The notes under the pieces: generated by a model
Databases searched by the model: none
Told to the model about the DNA's origin: nothing
What the model saw: the letters and a program-made list of their open reading frames with translations, nothing else
Assembly (NCBI RefSeq): GCF_037975245.1
Contig: NC_092579.1
Coordinates: forward strand, 19,740,678-19,800,677
Direction of reading: 5' to 3'
DNA length: 60,000 nt
From: Apostichopus japonicus
Lineage: Eukaryota > Echinodermata > Holothuroidea > Aspidochirotida > Stichopodidae
Shown here: positions 1 to 14,300 of the stretch, piece after piece
How positions within the stretch are numbered: the first letter of the stretch is position 1
How the letters are laid out: each line of letters opens with the position of its first letter
Made by a program: the position numbers and the translations under genes

Positions 1-1
1 T

Positions 2-262
2 ACAAAGAATTTCCATAAAAACTTAGAAAATGTTTGGAAAGTTGAGACAGCACAAATGAAATTACCTGATATAACGTTTGAAAGAAAATATGGAATTCCA
101 ACATTGGCACTAAGTTTCCTTATAACGCTAGGCGCATTTATATCGGTCATTGCTACATTAGGCTATACCGCTTATCGTCACTTACTATGTCAACAAAAAA
201 TGAACTCTCCAATTATTCCGCTGTTTTTGCTGTTGTTTTTTGTTGATTGTTTCCATGGTTAG
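2..262 (+). other. Open frame at the window edge with predicted membrane segments
   Basis: The frame is open from the left edge through an ATG at 56 to a stop at 260-262. It contains the stretch GIPTLALSFLITLGAFISVI, a good single membrane span, then a short basic/polar stretch and a second hydrophobic stretch before the stop. It lies downstream of fascin on the opposite strand. It could be the end of a membrane-protein gene, part of a transposon envelope-like frame, or chance. No family is recognised. Confidence 0.25.
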
Positions 263-1101
263 AATCGAGATATGTTATTTTAAATTAGATCTAAAGCAAT
301 TTTGTTCTACAAAATCATTCCAACTACTTTACACGTCCCAGTTTCTCAAATTCTCTCTAAACTTCCAAACTCACTTCACGTTTCTCTCCAACCCCTTCCA
401 ACTCCCCGCCTCGTAGATGGATCAGTGGGGATAATATCTTCTTCTTTCATGCTAGGCCAAATTAACTCACATTTACCTAAGGGGGATACCTTTGTGAATG
501 TGTCACTACTAAAACGTGTCACTACTTATTCACTTCCTCTCCTTAACTTTATATTTTGATTTACTTTTTTAATACGGGTTCAACACTTATCGGCATTTAT
601 GTAAGAGTTGTATACCGTTCACATTTAAATATTTAGACTGCTTAACCCTGGATCCTTGGGTCAAAAAGAGAACGATTCTTAATACCGAGGTCTTCAAGTT
701 CCCTTGTGTATCATTGTGTATGACCATAAGTTTCACATCTTCATATAAATAAAGAGTGGACTATTTCTATGATAACCATTATCAGCACCACTGTCCAAAT
801 GAAATGATGTTATGCGTATACCAAGAAAATAATTATACAGAGTTACTTATTCTTAATTTCTTACCGTTTAAGGACACACTTCTTTGAAATGCTTTCCATT
901 CTACCTAAAGATTCCTACAACTTAGGTTAATTAAAACTGAAAATATAGTTACTGAAGTGATAATCTCTCTTTTTTCCTATTTTCTTTCCTTTTTTGGTGT
1001 CAGTCAGTATAAACTAATGCCTTCGAGAAAATTTGAGTGAAAAGTGATTTGGAAAGTGCGTTAGTTCAAACTGAAAAACCATGGAGTTTATATGCAGATT
1101 A
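263..1101. other. Fascin 3' flank, no gene seen
   Basis: AT-rich sequence with no coding signal I can support. The frame at 302-559 is low-complexity and resembles no protein. A short GAA run lies just outside, at about 1128-1142. Confidence 0.5.
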
Positions 1102-1107
1102 TTTATT
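1102..1107 (-). promoter_or_regulatory. Candidate polyadenylation signal for fascin
   Basis: AATAAA on the minus strand about 95 nt downstream of the fascin stop codon. It is the first canonical hexamer after the stop. A real 3' UTR could run further. Confidence 0.45.
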
Positions 1108-1202
1108 ACATAATAGCAAGTGAAACAAAAGAAGAAGAAGAAGTTGTAGATCTGTATATTTAAACGAAACTAGGCAACTTGTTTTTCTTTCTTCTTTTTC
1201 CC

Positions 1203-1414
1203 TTAAAATTCAAAAAAAGTATTAGCACTCCCTCCTTCGTCTGCGCTAGCAGAAAATATGCCGTTTTGTTCAGATTTGAGGTATTTGCCGTTTGGTGCTC
1301 GGATGCATAGCTTAGAACGGCCCTGGAACTCGAGGCTGAATGGTGCTGGACTTGGCCCGAGGAGAATGGCGTTTTTATCAGCAGGATCTACATTCCAGTA
1401 GCTACCACCTTTGC
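1203..1414 (-). CDS. FSCN1: Fascin coding exon 6 (stop codon)
   Basis: Acceptor cccctag|GCAAAG. It encodes [15 protein letters not shown] through [21 protein letters not shown] and [14 protein letters not shown] to FFEF and the stop at 1205-1203, finishing beta-trefoil 4. The segment before YW is about one residue shorter than in vertebrate fascin, and the terminal LWEY/LWEF is replaced by TFFEF, so either the C-terminus has diverged or an alternative ending exists. Confidence 0.9.
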
Positions 1415-4400
1415 CTAGGGGAGAAAATATGACAAAAAAATAAACCAAAGTTTAAACAAAGTGTTTACCATTGGTATGAGACCAGTTACCGTTTTACTTT
1501 TAAGAATAACACGAAAAGTCGGTTCAAGATCTTTCATTCACCTTGTTATGAATGACTGAAACAAAAACGTATTCTTTTATATACATAAATTCCAAGGAAC
1601 ACTACTTCCTGTCTTTTGTAATAGAGAGTAGGCGTCCGACGCCCTCTATTAACACACAGTCAACACTTAACCTCTATCAGTTATTTTCACGGTTATCACT
1701 CAATCCTTGATTCTTTTTCAAAACAAACTGTAATATAAGAAACCTGGCTACGTGTGTGCGCATCGCATTACTCGCATATCTCGTTATACGTGTCTTATTT
1801 GGAGATTCCGGTCTACAAATTACTTCCGTAAACTTCCTTGACAATTTCCTAAACCTTTTGTATCTAAATTATTTTTTTTTCTTCTTTCTTTAAGCATTTT
1901 GTATCTTCTACTATGTATATAGTTGTATACCTACTGCAACGATAATAATGTAATATTGAAACTGATACCATGTGTGTGACACATTAATGCTTAGAACAAG
2001 AAAATCCTGAGGAAATAAGCATGACGTGATTTCCGAATGATTTTGGTTATATCATTATCACAGTTAATAGCTAATAATAAGTATCAAGGGTTAACAGTTA
2101 ATTTCAAACAATAATGAACTGTTTCGGTGAACCATGCACAGACCACCCATGATAATTCTTTTGTTCTAAACTATGGACCTGCCTGACGAATTCTGATGTT
2201 GTCTTATAGAAAACTGGCAGTATGTTCTGGGCCGGCGCCATCATTATGCTACGTAGAATTGAGCTATATATGTGTAACATGCTTGCAAGCTAAATGAGTG
2301 TATATCTTATGTAACTAAGGGCCAATAACCTCGGTTGCTAAGTGTTAAAAGAAACTTCATGAATTATTCTGGTTGTATTATGTGTACGAACATGGATTTA
2401 TAGCTGTAACATTTCATTTCGTCAACCCGACTTTAAAGACATCTGTAAGAATGGGATATATACATATACGGCCAGAATTTTGACAGATACATCGAGTACA
2501 ATCTGATGGGAAGAGATTTTTCCTTCCGAATGTGCTAATCTTTGGCGCACTGGATTTAAGATCGGAAAAAGTACCATGCTACAAAGTCAAGGACGACTGA
2601 TCTCAAATACTAGAATTTGAACACACATTGTTACTGCCATCTTCACAAAAAGGGAGGGGAGGGGGAATAGCCCGCATTTTTGGTTATTTAATTTGCGAAT
2701 TCAACTCTCTCCGATGTCTTGGAATATATTGTTGATCAGATACTTCAGACAATAATTTTGTTTCAAAAATGTTAGCATGCGCATATTTACAGGCAAGCAC
2801 TGACTACGACTTTTTAAGCTTCAATCTTTTAATTAAGATTTGATTTCAATTAGTTATGTAAAAGCAAAACTGAATATTCATAGCTAACCTATTGTGTATC
2901 CTGCTTCGGTAAAGACCACACTGAACATGTCATAGTTGGATCTGTTACACTCTAACTTGGTGGCGCCCCTGGACGCGATAAAGCCATGGGATGATTTAAG
3001 TGCTAAAAGAGGGCGGTTGATACACTCGAAAGTAAACTTCTCTTTCTCGGCGACAGAGGTTGAAGTTGCATAGAGATGACCCGCAGGTTTGGTGAAGATG
3101 TATTTGTCATTAGAGGCTTTGATGGCCATTTTACCGTCGACGTACTCAAATTGGAAATGAGCACTGTTATCAGTTCTGCGAAATAGACAGAAGGAAAGCA
3201 AAGAATATTAAGTTATCATGTAAATGGAATATCTCAGCGCAGGAAACTATTTCAACCAGTATGGTAATAAAAAGTCGCGTAGTTTAACATTGCTATACAA
3301 AATAGAAACAGTAAAATATTCACTGCACATGCAGTTAATCCAAATCACGTAAATTACGAAACCTAAATGATGGGTCTTGGGGGTTATGAAGGAGGTATGG
3401 GGGTGGAGAGGGAGAGGTAAGATGGATTGTAAATGGGGATGAATGTGGCCAGGGAGGGACGAAAATAATCCAGTGCAGTAACCAAACACAAACAAATAAT
3501 ATCCACAATAGTTTTACCTTCGGCTTTTTTCCATTGTTGTACTAACAGTTATTCACACTATTTAAACTATGGCAAAATCCGTACCACAGTTTTACTTTTA
3601 CTTTTTATTATTCGCGACGTCTGTGGTTCAGAGGATGATACATAAAACGGAAACTCACAACCTGACTTACGCATATAGCGAGCATGTTACTTACTTTGGG
3701 TTAATACCAGCCTTGGCTTGGATACCGCTGCTATTAGCTAGGAACCAGTACTCATTTTCGACCGTTCTGATAGCCCACCGTTCAGCATCACTAACATATT
3801 CTAGCTGGAAAATCTCTTTGTCGGAAAATTCGCCCTCTTCTGGACTGCCTTTCTTTTGATTAGCTGAAACATCAGCACCTATATGAAGCAAAATAAATTC
3901 CGAAAAAATATATATTAAATAAACAAATAATTGTGTAAAAAATCCTGTTCTTGTTTCATGCGGCGCTACGAGAGTTTGTTGCTATGGCAACGCTCAGAGA
4001 AAGTCATATCTTTTATGCACCGTCTTCCCGACAGAATTGCCGAATACATTATGCGACAGATACATTTGCGATTATACCTTCGTACTAATAAATCCCCTGG
4101 TCCACCCCTGGTCCACCCCTGGTCCACCCCTGGTCCCCCGTACTAACAATCCCCTGGTCAAAGTTACAGAAACAGTTGTAGTCTTTGTCATGCTTACTTT
4201 TCTTCTATTCAGAATATCTATAATCCATATCCGGTAAAGGTCACCCTGGATAAAATACGATACCTGGGCAAATACAGGATATAATACCATACCTGGGCAA
4301 ATACAGGAATCAGAACAAAAATCAGTCTTTACTGTACATATTGTATGGTAATGTATGTAGATATTGAGCTCCATGCACCGCCAAAAAATGCTATGATTTA

Positions 4401-5290
4401 ACAAGCTTAGAGCAAGAGCGTTATTACGCAGATGGTTACGTGTCATTTCTAGCATCACATAGCCATGTTATTATGGTTTAACAAGCTTAGAACAAGACTG
4501 TTATCAAAGCAGGTGGTATCGTGTCATTGCTAAAATCATGTATCCACGTTTTCCATTCCTATACCGCATTCACTGATGCTTGAGTTTAATAAAAGTTTTG
4601 TTTATCACAGACTGAAAAATTAACCTATACAAATCACCTGAACAGACACAGTGTGGGCCTAGACGTGACTTGTGTTGTGGGCGTGTGTGGATATATTGTG
4701 GATATGGCATATTTGGCTTAGAGTCTATGACCTTTGAAATAGCCTTCATGAATGTGTTGTTGGCCCTCATGAGTGGGAAGGGGTGAGGAAGGAGGTAGAA
4801 GGGGAAGGTGGAAGGGGAAATTGATAAGTCGTTGTATACGAGTCGAAGTCTTTCTTTTTACACATATGTTGTGGAATGAATACGACAATCCCACTACATA
4901 TTTGTCTGAGTTCAATTAGCAGTTTGATGACGTTTTAAAGCGGTCCCGTCCAAGGGGGAACAAGTTTACATAACATTTCAACTGATCCTACCTGACTTTA
5001 GGCAGGAAACCCACTAAAAGGATCTCTACCTGAAAACATCGATTTATTCAGATAGTGTCCTTGTAAAATGTCGTCATTATCTGGAACGTTGCTTTTCCAA
5101 TAGCATGCATGTTGCTCGGTGCTGCGTTCGTTATCGCTTTATCAAGCTTATCATGTACAAGAAACCTACAAGTGTGGATAGGCTCCGAGTGATTTCCGGA
5201 AAGTACGCAGCCCACAATAAACCATTTCCGTTTGAAACAACACAACAGGAAAGAATAGGTTACAAGTGTGTGTGTGTGTATGTGTATATA

Positions 5291-5374
<84 letters not shown>

Positions 5375-8337
5375 TATATATACATATATATATAGTATAT
5401 TGTGTCAATCTGTGTGTCTTTGTGTATGTGTGTATGTGTGTTCGCTACCAAAGTAGACTACGCAATTATTGTCTGACTGATTGTTGCCGTCATTTTAGCT
5501 GTCTCATTTACATGCAGGATATACCGAAAACAAAAGGGGAAAATGAAGAAGAAGACGATGTCTGCTAAGGATATCGCGAGGTTAAACCCCTTTAATTAAC
5601 ATCCGGAAGTGGACAACGTATCCATTGGTTAATGGATGTATACATGTAATAATCAAGGTAATGAACACACGTTAACAAGTACCAGATGTATCTTGTACCC
5701 GTCACAACATTAAACACGTGGACGACCTTTCAACCAACCGTGACCTCTAGAGGAAATCTTTCGCTCTACACTCAAGTATTTTTGCGGTATTTTACTATTA
5801 ATCTATTAAATTCATTGTCTGATTCAGCTCCATGGTCTGATGCAGATATGAATGTAGCCAGCGTGGATGTATGTGAGTAATATTTCCATGACGTCAGATT
5901 AGCTCTTTTGTAGCACAAAAGATTATTTAAGCAAAGATTGGAACTTCGCCGACGATTGACACCGAAGCACAAGCACGTTTACTTCTTCGGCTTCAACCAG
6001 CCGCACCTCCCCCCCCCCACATAAAATTACGGGGGTGTCCGTTCCCCCTCTCCACCCCTCCCTGACATAACTATATAGGTGCGGTACAAAGTAAAGAGTT
6101 GAAACTACTTCAACATTGTTTCACAAAGGGCAGCATTTTTGCATTGCTCTTAATAAACGGTTAAAAGCGCGTTAACTAGAAATAATTAGAGGTTATACGT
6201 CCCCACATACGTGAACCAGTCAACTTGTATATGTGCGGAACTATACGGTTGGATCAGACTGGCGCCAATTAGGCAGACGTATCATAAACAAATCCCCAAA
6301 CACTTACTTTACAAACTTCAAACTAAAAGTTCTACGCACGCATAAAGCTGAGTAATCATTTATTCTACGTTTCAGTTCACAACAAACTGTAACCGTCTCA
6401 GGTTAAGAACTCGCATAAAACTTTCGTTTTTTTTTCCAATTATTTTGTTGCTCTCGTTGCATATCCTCCACACGTTAATGTTATTTAGATAGGGCGCCAC
6501 CACATTGTTGATCGGTCGTGGCCGTTTCCAAACGTGGCGACAGTTTAACTCGCACGCACAAGTATACAGGACCTGGCCTACATACATATCCTTCACACAA
6601 GTCAGGAGCTCAAAATAACAAAATATAACTAAAAACATAATGATTAATAATATGTTTAGGAACTATACGGTTCTGGAGAGGAGGTACCATACTCTTGGAC
6701 AGTAACTGGATACTTTTCTTGAGAGGGCCACAGTCCAAATAATGTGTGCCATTACAACTATAGTATTCTCACGTAAATCGCTAGTTGTAAGACTTTCTTT
6801 CCTTCCGAATTTCCGACATACACAACATGTCCGACTTACTTTCAGTTGTTCTTCCTTTGTTTCAATTTTTGAAACACAAACACTCTCTCTAACCGCAAAA
6901 ATGTTTCCTCTTTTCGATCACAAGTACCGACTATATACAACATGTAAATGATCTCGGAGAAACCTTGCGATGGAGACAACTTCCTTCCGAACAAACAACA
7001 GAAAACAATATGGTTGGAAATAGAAAGTACGTGTAATAATTACTGACATCTTGAAGGTGTTTAATTATTGACAGCGTAAAGACAATAAACACACGAGGAT
7101 CATTACAGCTCATTAATGACAACCAATTAACCCTTAATCATGAAGGCAGTAAACACAGAGATTTTTGTTGACGGGCGTTTTAATGTTCTATTATAATTAA
7201 CTATAATGTTTGTTGCAGGACATTGTGTTCAAAGACAGCCTAGGAAAATACAGAACAAAGTTTAGTCCAGTAGACACTTCATGCGACACAATATCTGGAA
7301 AAAGTCCACAAGAAGTCTCTGAGCTTTATTTTGAGTTTGTAAACCAGGGGCGAGATTGGCCCAACGGCATGCCGACATGTGGACTTTTAGCCGAATTTCC
7401 CATAATTCCTCTTGGTTGTCAACGGCGCTACTTTCAACCATGACGCCAAGTTTAATGCACCGTTTTATATTTTAAAGGCCACAACTATATATGTACCGTA
7501 TGGATCACTGATGCGTTAGCAATTTATGTCCCATCCCACCCACCCCCGCCCCTCCCCCATTCCTCCTCCCCCTGCCTGTATTGTACGATAGCATAGTCTG
7601 ATTCAATCCATTAAATATTCACATGTGACAGGACATTGACACCCTTCGACCTGAGTTACGTAACTCCCAAGAGTTTAATGTAATGCCTTGGGCTGATTTT
7701 TTCATTGTCAACCCTTTGGTGTTTTTCACTGTTCACTAATGAGTTAATGTAAGTTTCACACAATTACAATATTCAAAAATAAATTCCAGTACCCATCGAC
7801 ACTGTCTTCATCAAATCCCGAACTCAAGTTTCCACTTTAACTATGGCTTAAGTGTTTCTTTTTATTATTTTTCCCCCCCTAATATCATAAGGATTCGGTG
7901 AATCACCTTATAACTCATTTATACAATAAATAAGGTTGATAAAATACCGTGTAGGCACACACAATAACTATACGAATTATAAGGACAAAGTATATAAACT
8001 ATACAACAATTACACCCTGTCTTTGAACCCACTCAAAACAGATCAAAAAGATTAAGGCGTTATTATTCATATGTTGTGAACAAGACAATATAGCATTCTA
8101 CTGGTCGAAGTTACACAATATAGAGACTGCTTAAAAGCTACCGTAAGTGATTTTAAAAAGAAACAGATACTCAGTTTATTTCGCTTATTTTTTTTTATAA
8201 ATATTCCAAGGACGACTAGATTTAATATGAAGATGATTAAAGTCGCACTGGCTTCATTAGCGAGAGAATATAACACAGGTCACGGCATATTCTACCGATT
8301 CAGATGGAACAGTTTTCATATGTACGATATAATATAT

Positions 8338-8388
<51 letters not shown>

Positions 8389-11300
8389 TATACAGGCAGG
8401 TAGTTAAAGCGAGATATATGTATAGCATACACATTATGTGGTATTGTTGTCCAACCCACACATTCATCCAAGTGTGAAGGCTTACCAGACCAATGTACAT
8501 TTTGATACCGTATCAACGGTACGTATCTTATATATCGTGTCTATACATTAATTTACTAGCGGGTTACTTAGTTATTTAATTAGTCAATAGGTTATCGCCC
8601 GCCTGCAGCGTTCCATATTGGATATGTAGCCTATCCTGTGTTCGAGGTAACTGGACGTATCGTTGTAACAGTGTTAATTGTCAAGCGGCATTAATTATGC
8701 ATAACGAACAATTGCATCAATTCCACGGTTTGAAAAAACAGTATGCCTGGTTTTGTAACCGTACCAACGAATTAAGATATATATGTTATGCTAACTAAAG
8801 CTATTAACAAATGAAGTGAAATCACACGATATGTTTCTATTGTAATTAAACTATGTACATCCTAATATAACAATGAGCTCGTGTTGAGAAAATGATAGCA
8901 GCTTTCCGCTTTCTCCTTGGTTTATAGTTTTCAGTTCTTAGTTCAATTCTCACAAAAGTCGAAATTTGATCTTTCTAAAGGAAGCGTGATTCAGGAAACA
9001 GCTTTAATTACAGAGCTCACGAGACAGCTTTGAGGTTTGAGGGAGGGGTGCGGGCACATCAATGTTGACCCAGTAATGGTCACTCTATATTCCTGATGCA
9101 TGTAACGTGGTCCTCTATCTCTACCGTATATGTCTCTCACTCTCTCTCTCTCTGCATTAGGCGCGGATCGAGGGATGTACACCCAAACCCTTCCAATGCC
9201 ACAGAGGAATGTTAGCACAACCTTGCGTGTAGACCCATTACATATAAATTTATAACCTATAAGTATGCCTCATAATGCACCATTTATCGTATAATATGTT
9301 ACTTGACACCCCCTTTATAGAATCGTTTTCAACGACAACAGGGACCACCACAACTCCTCCCCCCCCCCCCCCCTCGCCCTGCCTGTTGATAAAAAAAACT
9401 TCGTGGTTGGAAGCATCTCTTCTTTACAAAGGCTACATATAATTATCGCTTGTCCATCAGCGATATTGTGTCCTTACGGAGAATTTCCTTTGATTATTCT
9501 TACTCCATCCGAGATTTCCCATTATATAAAACCCACGTAACGAATTACCATTATAGAGTGCTTAGCGCTACTAGTTAACAAATCTATACAATATCAGTCA
9601 GTAATGGAAGGAGTCACTTACGAAAATACGAGAATGTTCTCGCCAAAAAAGTGCATTTTATATATAAATCATGGAAACCCACACGATATACAGTAAATGT
9701 AGCACGTATACGGTAAATTACTTATGATGAATCTCCAGCTTCAAAATCAGGTTTAAAGTTCTTGGTGCTACGTAGCGTATGTACTCGAAATAGACTTGAG
9801 CTAAATGAGAATTTTGTTGGGTTGCCATTTTGAACATGCAAACATATTCGCATATTAATGGATCTTCCATTCCCCATCCCCCGCCCCTCCCCCCACCCCC
9901 TCCCCTACCCTTAAAATAATAAGAGATCTCGGGTTATTAGCTAACATATCATTTTGTGTCCTACAATAGTAATGTTACTATTATCGTAATTTTTCTGTTT
10001 TTTCATTTTCACTTGCAAACCTTAGAAGTTGACACCGACTTAGCGTCCTTTTTTCTTACAGTGAGATTTCGGTGTCCTATAAGTGTCCAGGTGATCTATT
10101 TGGTAACGTACTTGACTACTAAGGTACAACCCATGGCAGATTGTTGTAAACACAACACTAATACAATGTCGCTTCGAATAGAGCAAGAGACAGAAAACAT
10201 TCAAATTTCGTTCACTCTGTGCAATTCAAAATGCCTCTGTTTGTGGGTGCATCATCATGACGTCATCGGCGATGACAATTTTCCTCTTCGCCACAACTGG
10301 AACGCCCGCCAATCAAGTCACCGCTACGCATCACCGCTATATATATAGCTGGAATTGGAGGATGAAAGAAGCTCTTTCAACGCTCAAGACACACACTCGT
10401 GGTGTAATAGGAGGAAAGTCCTCTCTGAAGCGAGATGGCTCTTAAAGCGATGTGATGGTCTTAATCATACGGGGAAAGAAATCGAATAGGCCAGAGAGTT
10501 TCCATAGCAACTCCCTGAATAGGCTAATGTATGTTTAGTATAAATCGAGCATGGACTCCATCCCTTTACTATTTAGAGGATATAATATGACCAAAACAAC
10601 CGTATCGTGGGATTCGTGGCCCTCTACATGAAGAGCGAAATAGGTAAAGTATGTCGCTTTGCTTTACAAAAAAGGCGGTTGTTTTATCGGCTTCACAGAT
10701 CAGGTACATATTGTTCAACCGCCAACGCAGAAACTTTGCAAGAGTATATGACCTTTTAGATGAACCGTGTTATGACGACCTCTCTGAATGAAGCTTTGTA
10801 TACAGCTAAGGGCGACCTGATGAAGATGTCACCTCCTCCTTCCTCCCTCCCCCTCCCCCCTCCCTTCCTGTCCTAGCCCAACCTCTCATGCAGTCCACGT
10901 ACTGTATCACACTGCTGGATGTTAATGTCTTCACGCTGTATCATTTTTACAGTGATACGCGGCGTTAATGTCATTTTATATGAAACTGAAGCCCTAATCT
11001 AAACCAATTAGGCTTGAAGACGCCTTCCGTGAAGTTCCGTCAAAACAAATCATATTTTAAATAACACATTAAGAAAAGGAAAAAAGAAACCGAACTATAC
11101 AGCGTCTTCAAGGTGTGACAAATTATAAAAACAGAATGGTTAAGTCGAACAAAGCCGTTGTGGCATTACATTATTACCGAGCCGATACATCTGTATATAC
11201 CTTTAATATTATTATCGACTAAGAACTTCGTATTTGATTTTGAACCGCCTAAAGCAGGGGGCTAAGGTTTATGATTCATGTGTATGAGTAATGCATTAAC

Positions 11301-14300
11301 ACAGACAAAAGACCAATAGCATATATATCTTGTGTAACTATAATTACTAGATCTCTGTCTCTCGAATGAAATCTTCAAATTATAACTGGATATTGCTATG
11401 ACGTTTATATATGGAGTAATACGGGGTGGTGTGTGTTTGATATATTGAGATCGAAGTGCAGGCGTGAGTCTGTCTAAACTAAAGGAATGCTTTGAAGCTG
11501 CATGGGTATATAGTTAGTTAATATAAGCGAGTGATGCACGCATTAGAAGTGAATGAACCTGTGGCATTATGGGACATTATCTAAAACCTTTGTGACGCGC
11601 CTCTTGGTTTGTAAATAACATCCTGCACATTTGGGCTGTTGTTTTCGCTTTGGTTTATCATTTCCTCAAACGTTGCGAAAGATGGAAAGAAAGTGTTGAG
11701 AGTAGTACCAAAATTTAATGAATTCTGTTTATGTTATAGGACAGTGTACTGCCGCGATATAAAGTAGTCCGACACGTTATAGCTGGGTGTCCTTCTGACC
11801 TATTCAACTGATATTCCCAAAATAATAAGATATTTCTCGTTCTAAGAAATCTATAAGAATTAAAAGGTTTAGCTGCTTCTAATTAGCGAGTTGCTTCTTG
11901 CTGTGGGTTCAATACAGAGAAGAAAAAAGTGTACCATACGCATTGTCATTGTCATACGCATTGTTATACATTTGCAAACCCCCTTTGAAGTGTACCGACT
12001 TTCATCGTGTCATCCCGGGGTCAATTTGAAACATGAATAATAATTCCATAAATATAGGCCTAGTTTCCCCTTTATCTATATATATACAACACACCACTAA
12101 AGCTTGGTTCATATTTATAATTGAAACATTAGAATCGAGGACTATGACCTTGACCCTATATAACACTACCTCGTCTTCTACACGTAACACCTTGGTGTTA
12201 AGACAATCACCTACAAAAAGACGGTATAGTTTATTAATTAATTAAGTTGGTAATTGTTTAAAGCTGACCGATGACTTCACAAGATGAGTGCGTTCGCTAA
12301 TTGTAGGCGAGGTCGTTTGTCTTAAAGTTGTTATTGTGTGGACTTGTTTTATATCTAGGGTATCTTTTAGCTTTGTTTGGCCATTAAACTGTATCTAAGT
12401 AAATAGATACGAACAATATTGGAAAATTATGTTATCTTATTTAATATATACAAGGAAAATTGATGTCATGTATGTATACTACTTAGCTTTCATTATTGCA
12501 ATGTATTTAATATAGTAAGCCTAAGATTTTATACGCAGTTATTGAGATTTCAGGATAAAAATGAGTGTGAACATGGTAATCATGTAGGCAGATGCATAAT
12601 TGCTCAATTCAAAGACCGCTATTATGGACATTTTATAAACTTGAAGTTTCCCGACTTGTTCAGTTTATTTTATTCTGGATGGATGGATGGATGGATGGAT
12701 GGATGGATGGATGGATGGATGGATGGATGGATGGATGGATGGATGGATGGATGGATGGACGAATGGATGGATATGATGATGAAATGCCTACTTCTCCTAG
12801 TCTAATGTGCAAGCACGCAGTATATGTATATTCTGACAGCGAAAGTTGATAAATGTATCACTCTTCTTTATCCTGATAAACTGAGACATCCATGTTTTGA
12901 AAGTAAACACCAACACTGACAATGTAAACAATCAAACGTGCGTGTAAGGAAATGCAGATATAAACAATGTTGGTAGCACAATACATGTTAACCTATATAC
13001 AAGGTAGCCTGGTCCACCGCAGACAAACTGAAGTAGCAACGACGTTTCTTGTATAACTTTCTAAACAGAAATTTCCGTTAGCATAAAGACTAAATAAATA
13101 TTGTAAAACGAGTACCCGGATGCTGGAATGTAGTTGGACATGTAAGCTTAAGGGGTTTGTTTATTGAATGACCGATATACGTGGCAAATGTGTAACGGGA
13201 AGTTTGTATCCTCCACTGTATATGTATCACTGTTAACCGTACATACTGTATAGCCTACCCATATATGTCATATGTGTATAGGCCTATTCAGTTCTATACG
13301 AGGAAACACATATAACAACAACCCAATATCAGGATGTAGCCAAACAAAAACATAAACAGACAAAATGACATTTAATGATTTGCACCGACGGCGGTGATCG
13401 TCTTAATAATAGTCCAGAAGGCAAACGAATTGTTATTTCCCGTCTGTCGAATTAAGAAACGACAAACTTGGCGAGCGTACACTCAACTTATACTGTAAGC
13501 AGGGTGTTGTTATAACTCCCTGCTGTAAGTGTATGTAACAAATAGTACATAACAAAGTTCACGTAATATGGACGATAGAAAGGTAAAAAAACAGTCTTTC
13601 GAAAGGGAAAACAACTGACACATTTCTGGGCGCCAAAGTTTAAGCTGGCACAACAAGAAGGTTTAATATACCAAAACCGCTATTATTTTCTTCCATACGC
13701 CGACAAAACCTTTACTTTGCTCTTGTCCACTTATACACACATCATGAACACGATATACATATTTATATCGAGAGAGGGAGGGAGGTTACCGTCGGGAACA
13801 GCAATAATTTCTTTTTATCTTCGTCGCATTACAGAAGGAATTCGAAGAAGTTGACAATACAGAATTCAAGTGTAGTCAAAATCTGATCCTTACAAAATTG
13901 ACTCTTATATAAATATACAATTATAGTTAAGATTTTATATCTGTCACGTCCACCTTACTAAACCTTCTCTTAGCTTATGGTGGGATTATTGTGGCTTACA
14001 ACCTCGCGTCCCCTAAGGCAACATGAATCGGGGCCATCATTTCGTCTAACGTTTACGTGTGTGGTGTAAGTCTTACAACTTCATCCAGGAAACAAAGGCA
14101 TTAAATCACTCAACAGAGATGAGAGGAAACGATATCAAAGTTATGACATTAAAAATGAGTCAGATGGTAGAGATTATTTGTTCGTCAGTATATGCGCGTC
14201 AGGTTTAAAGCTCCATGGTTCTATGCTGTCGTACAATTATCGTAATTACAAACGAGAAAGTGAAAATTTGACAGCCCTCGTCGTCTGATACATAGGTATG

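Noticed and set aside
4072-4458. 128-codon minus-strand frame
   Set aside because: Runs through an 11-bp minisatellite and duplicated intron segments; no protein-like conservation.
9956-10348. 130-codon plus-strand frame
   Set aside because: No splice or family support, uneven composition, and it crosses ordinary intron sequence; chance frame.
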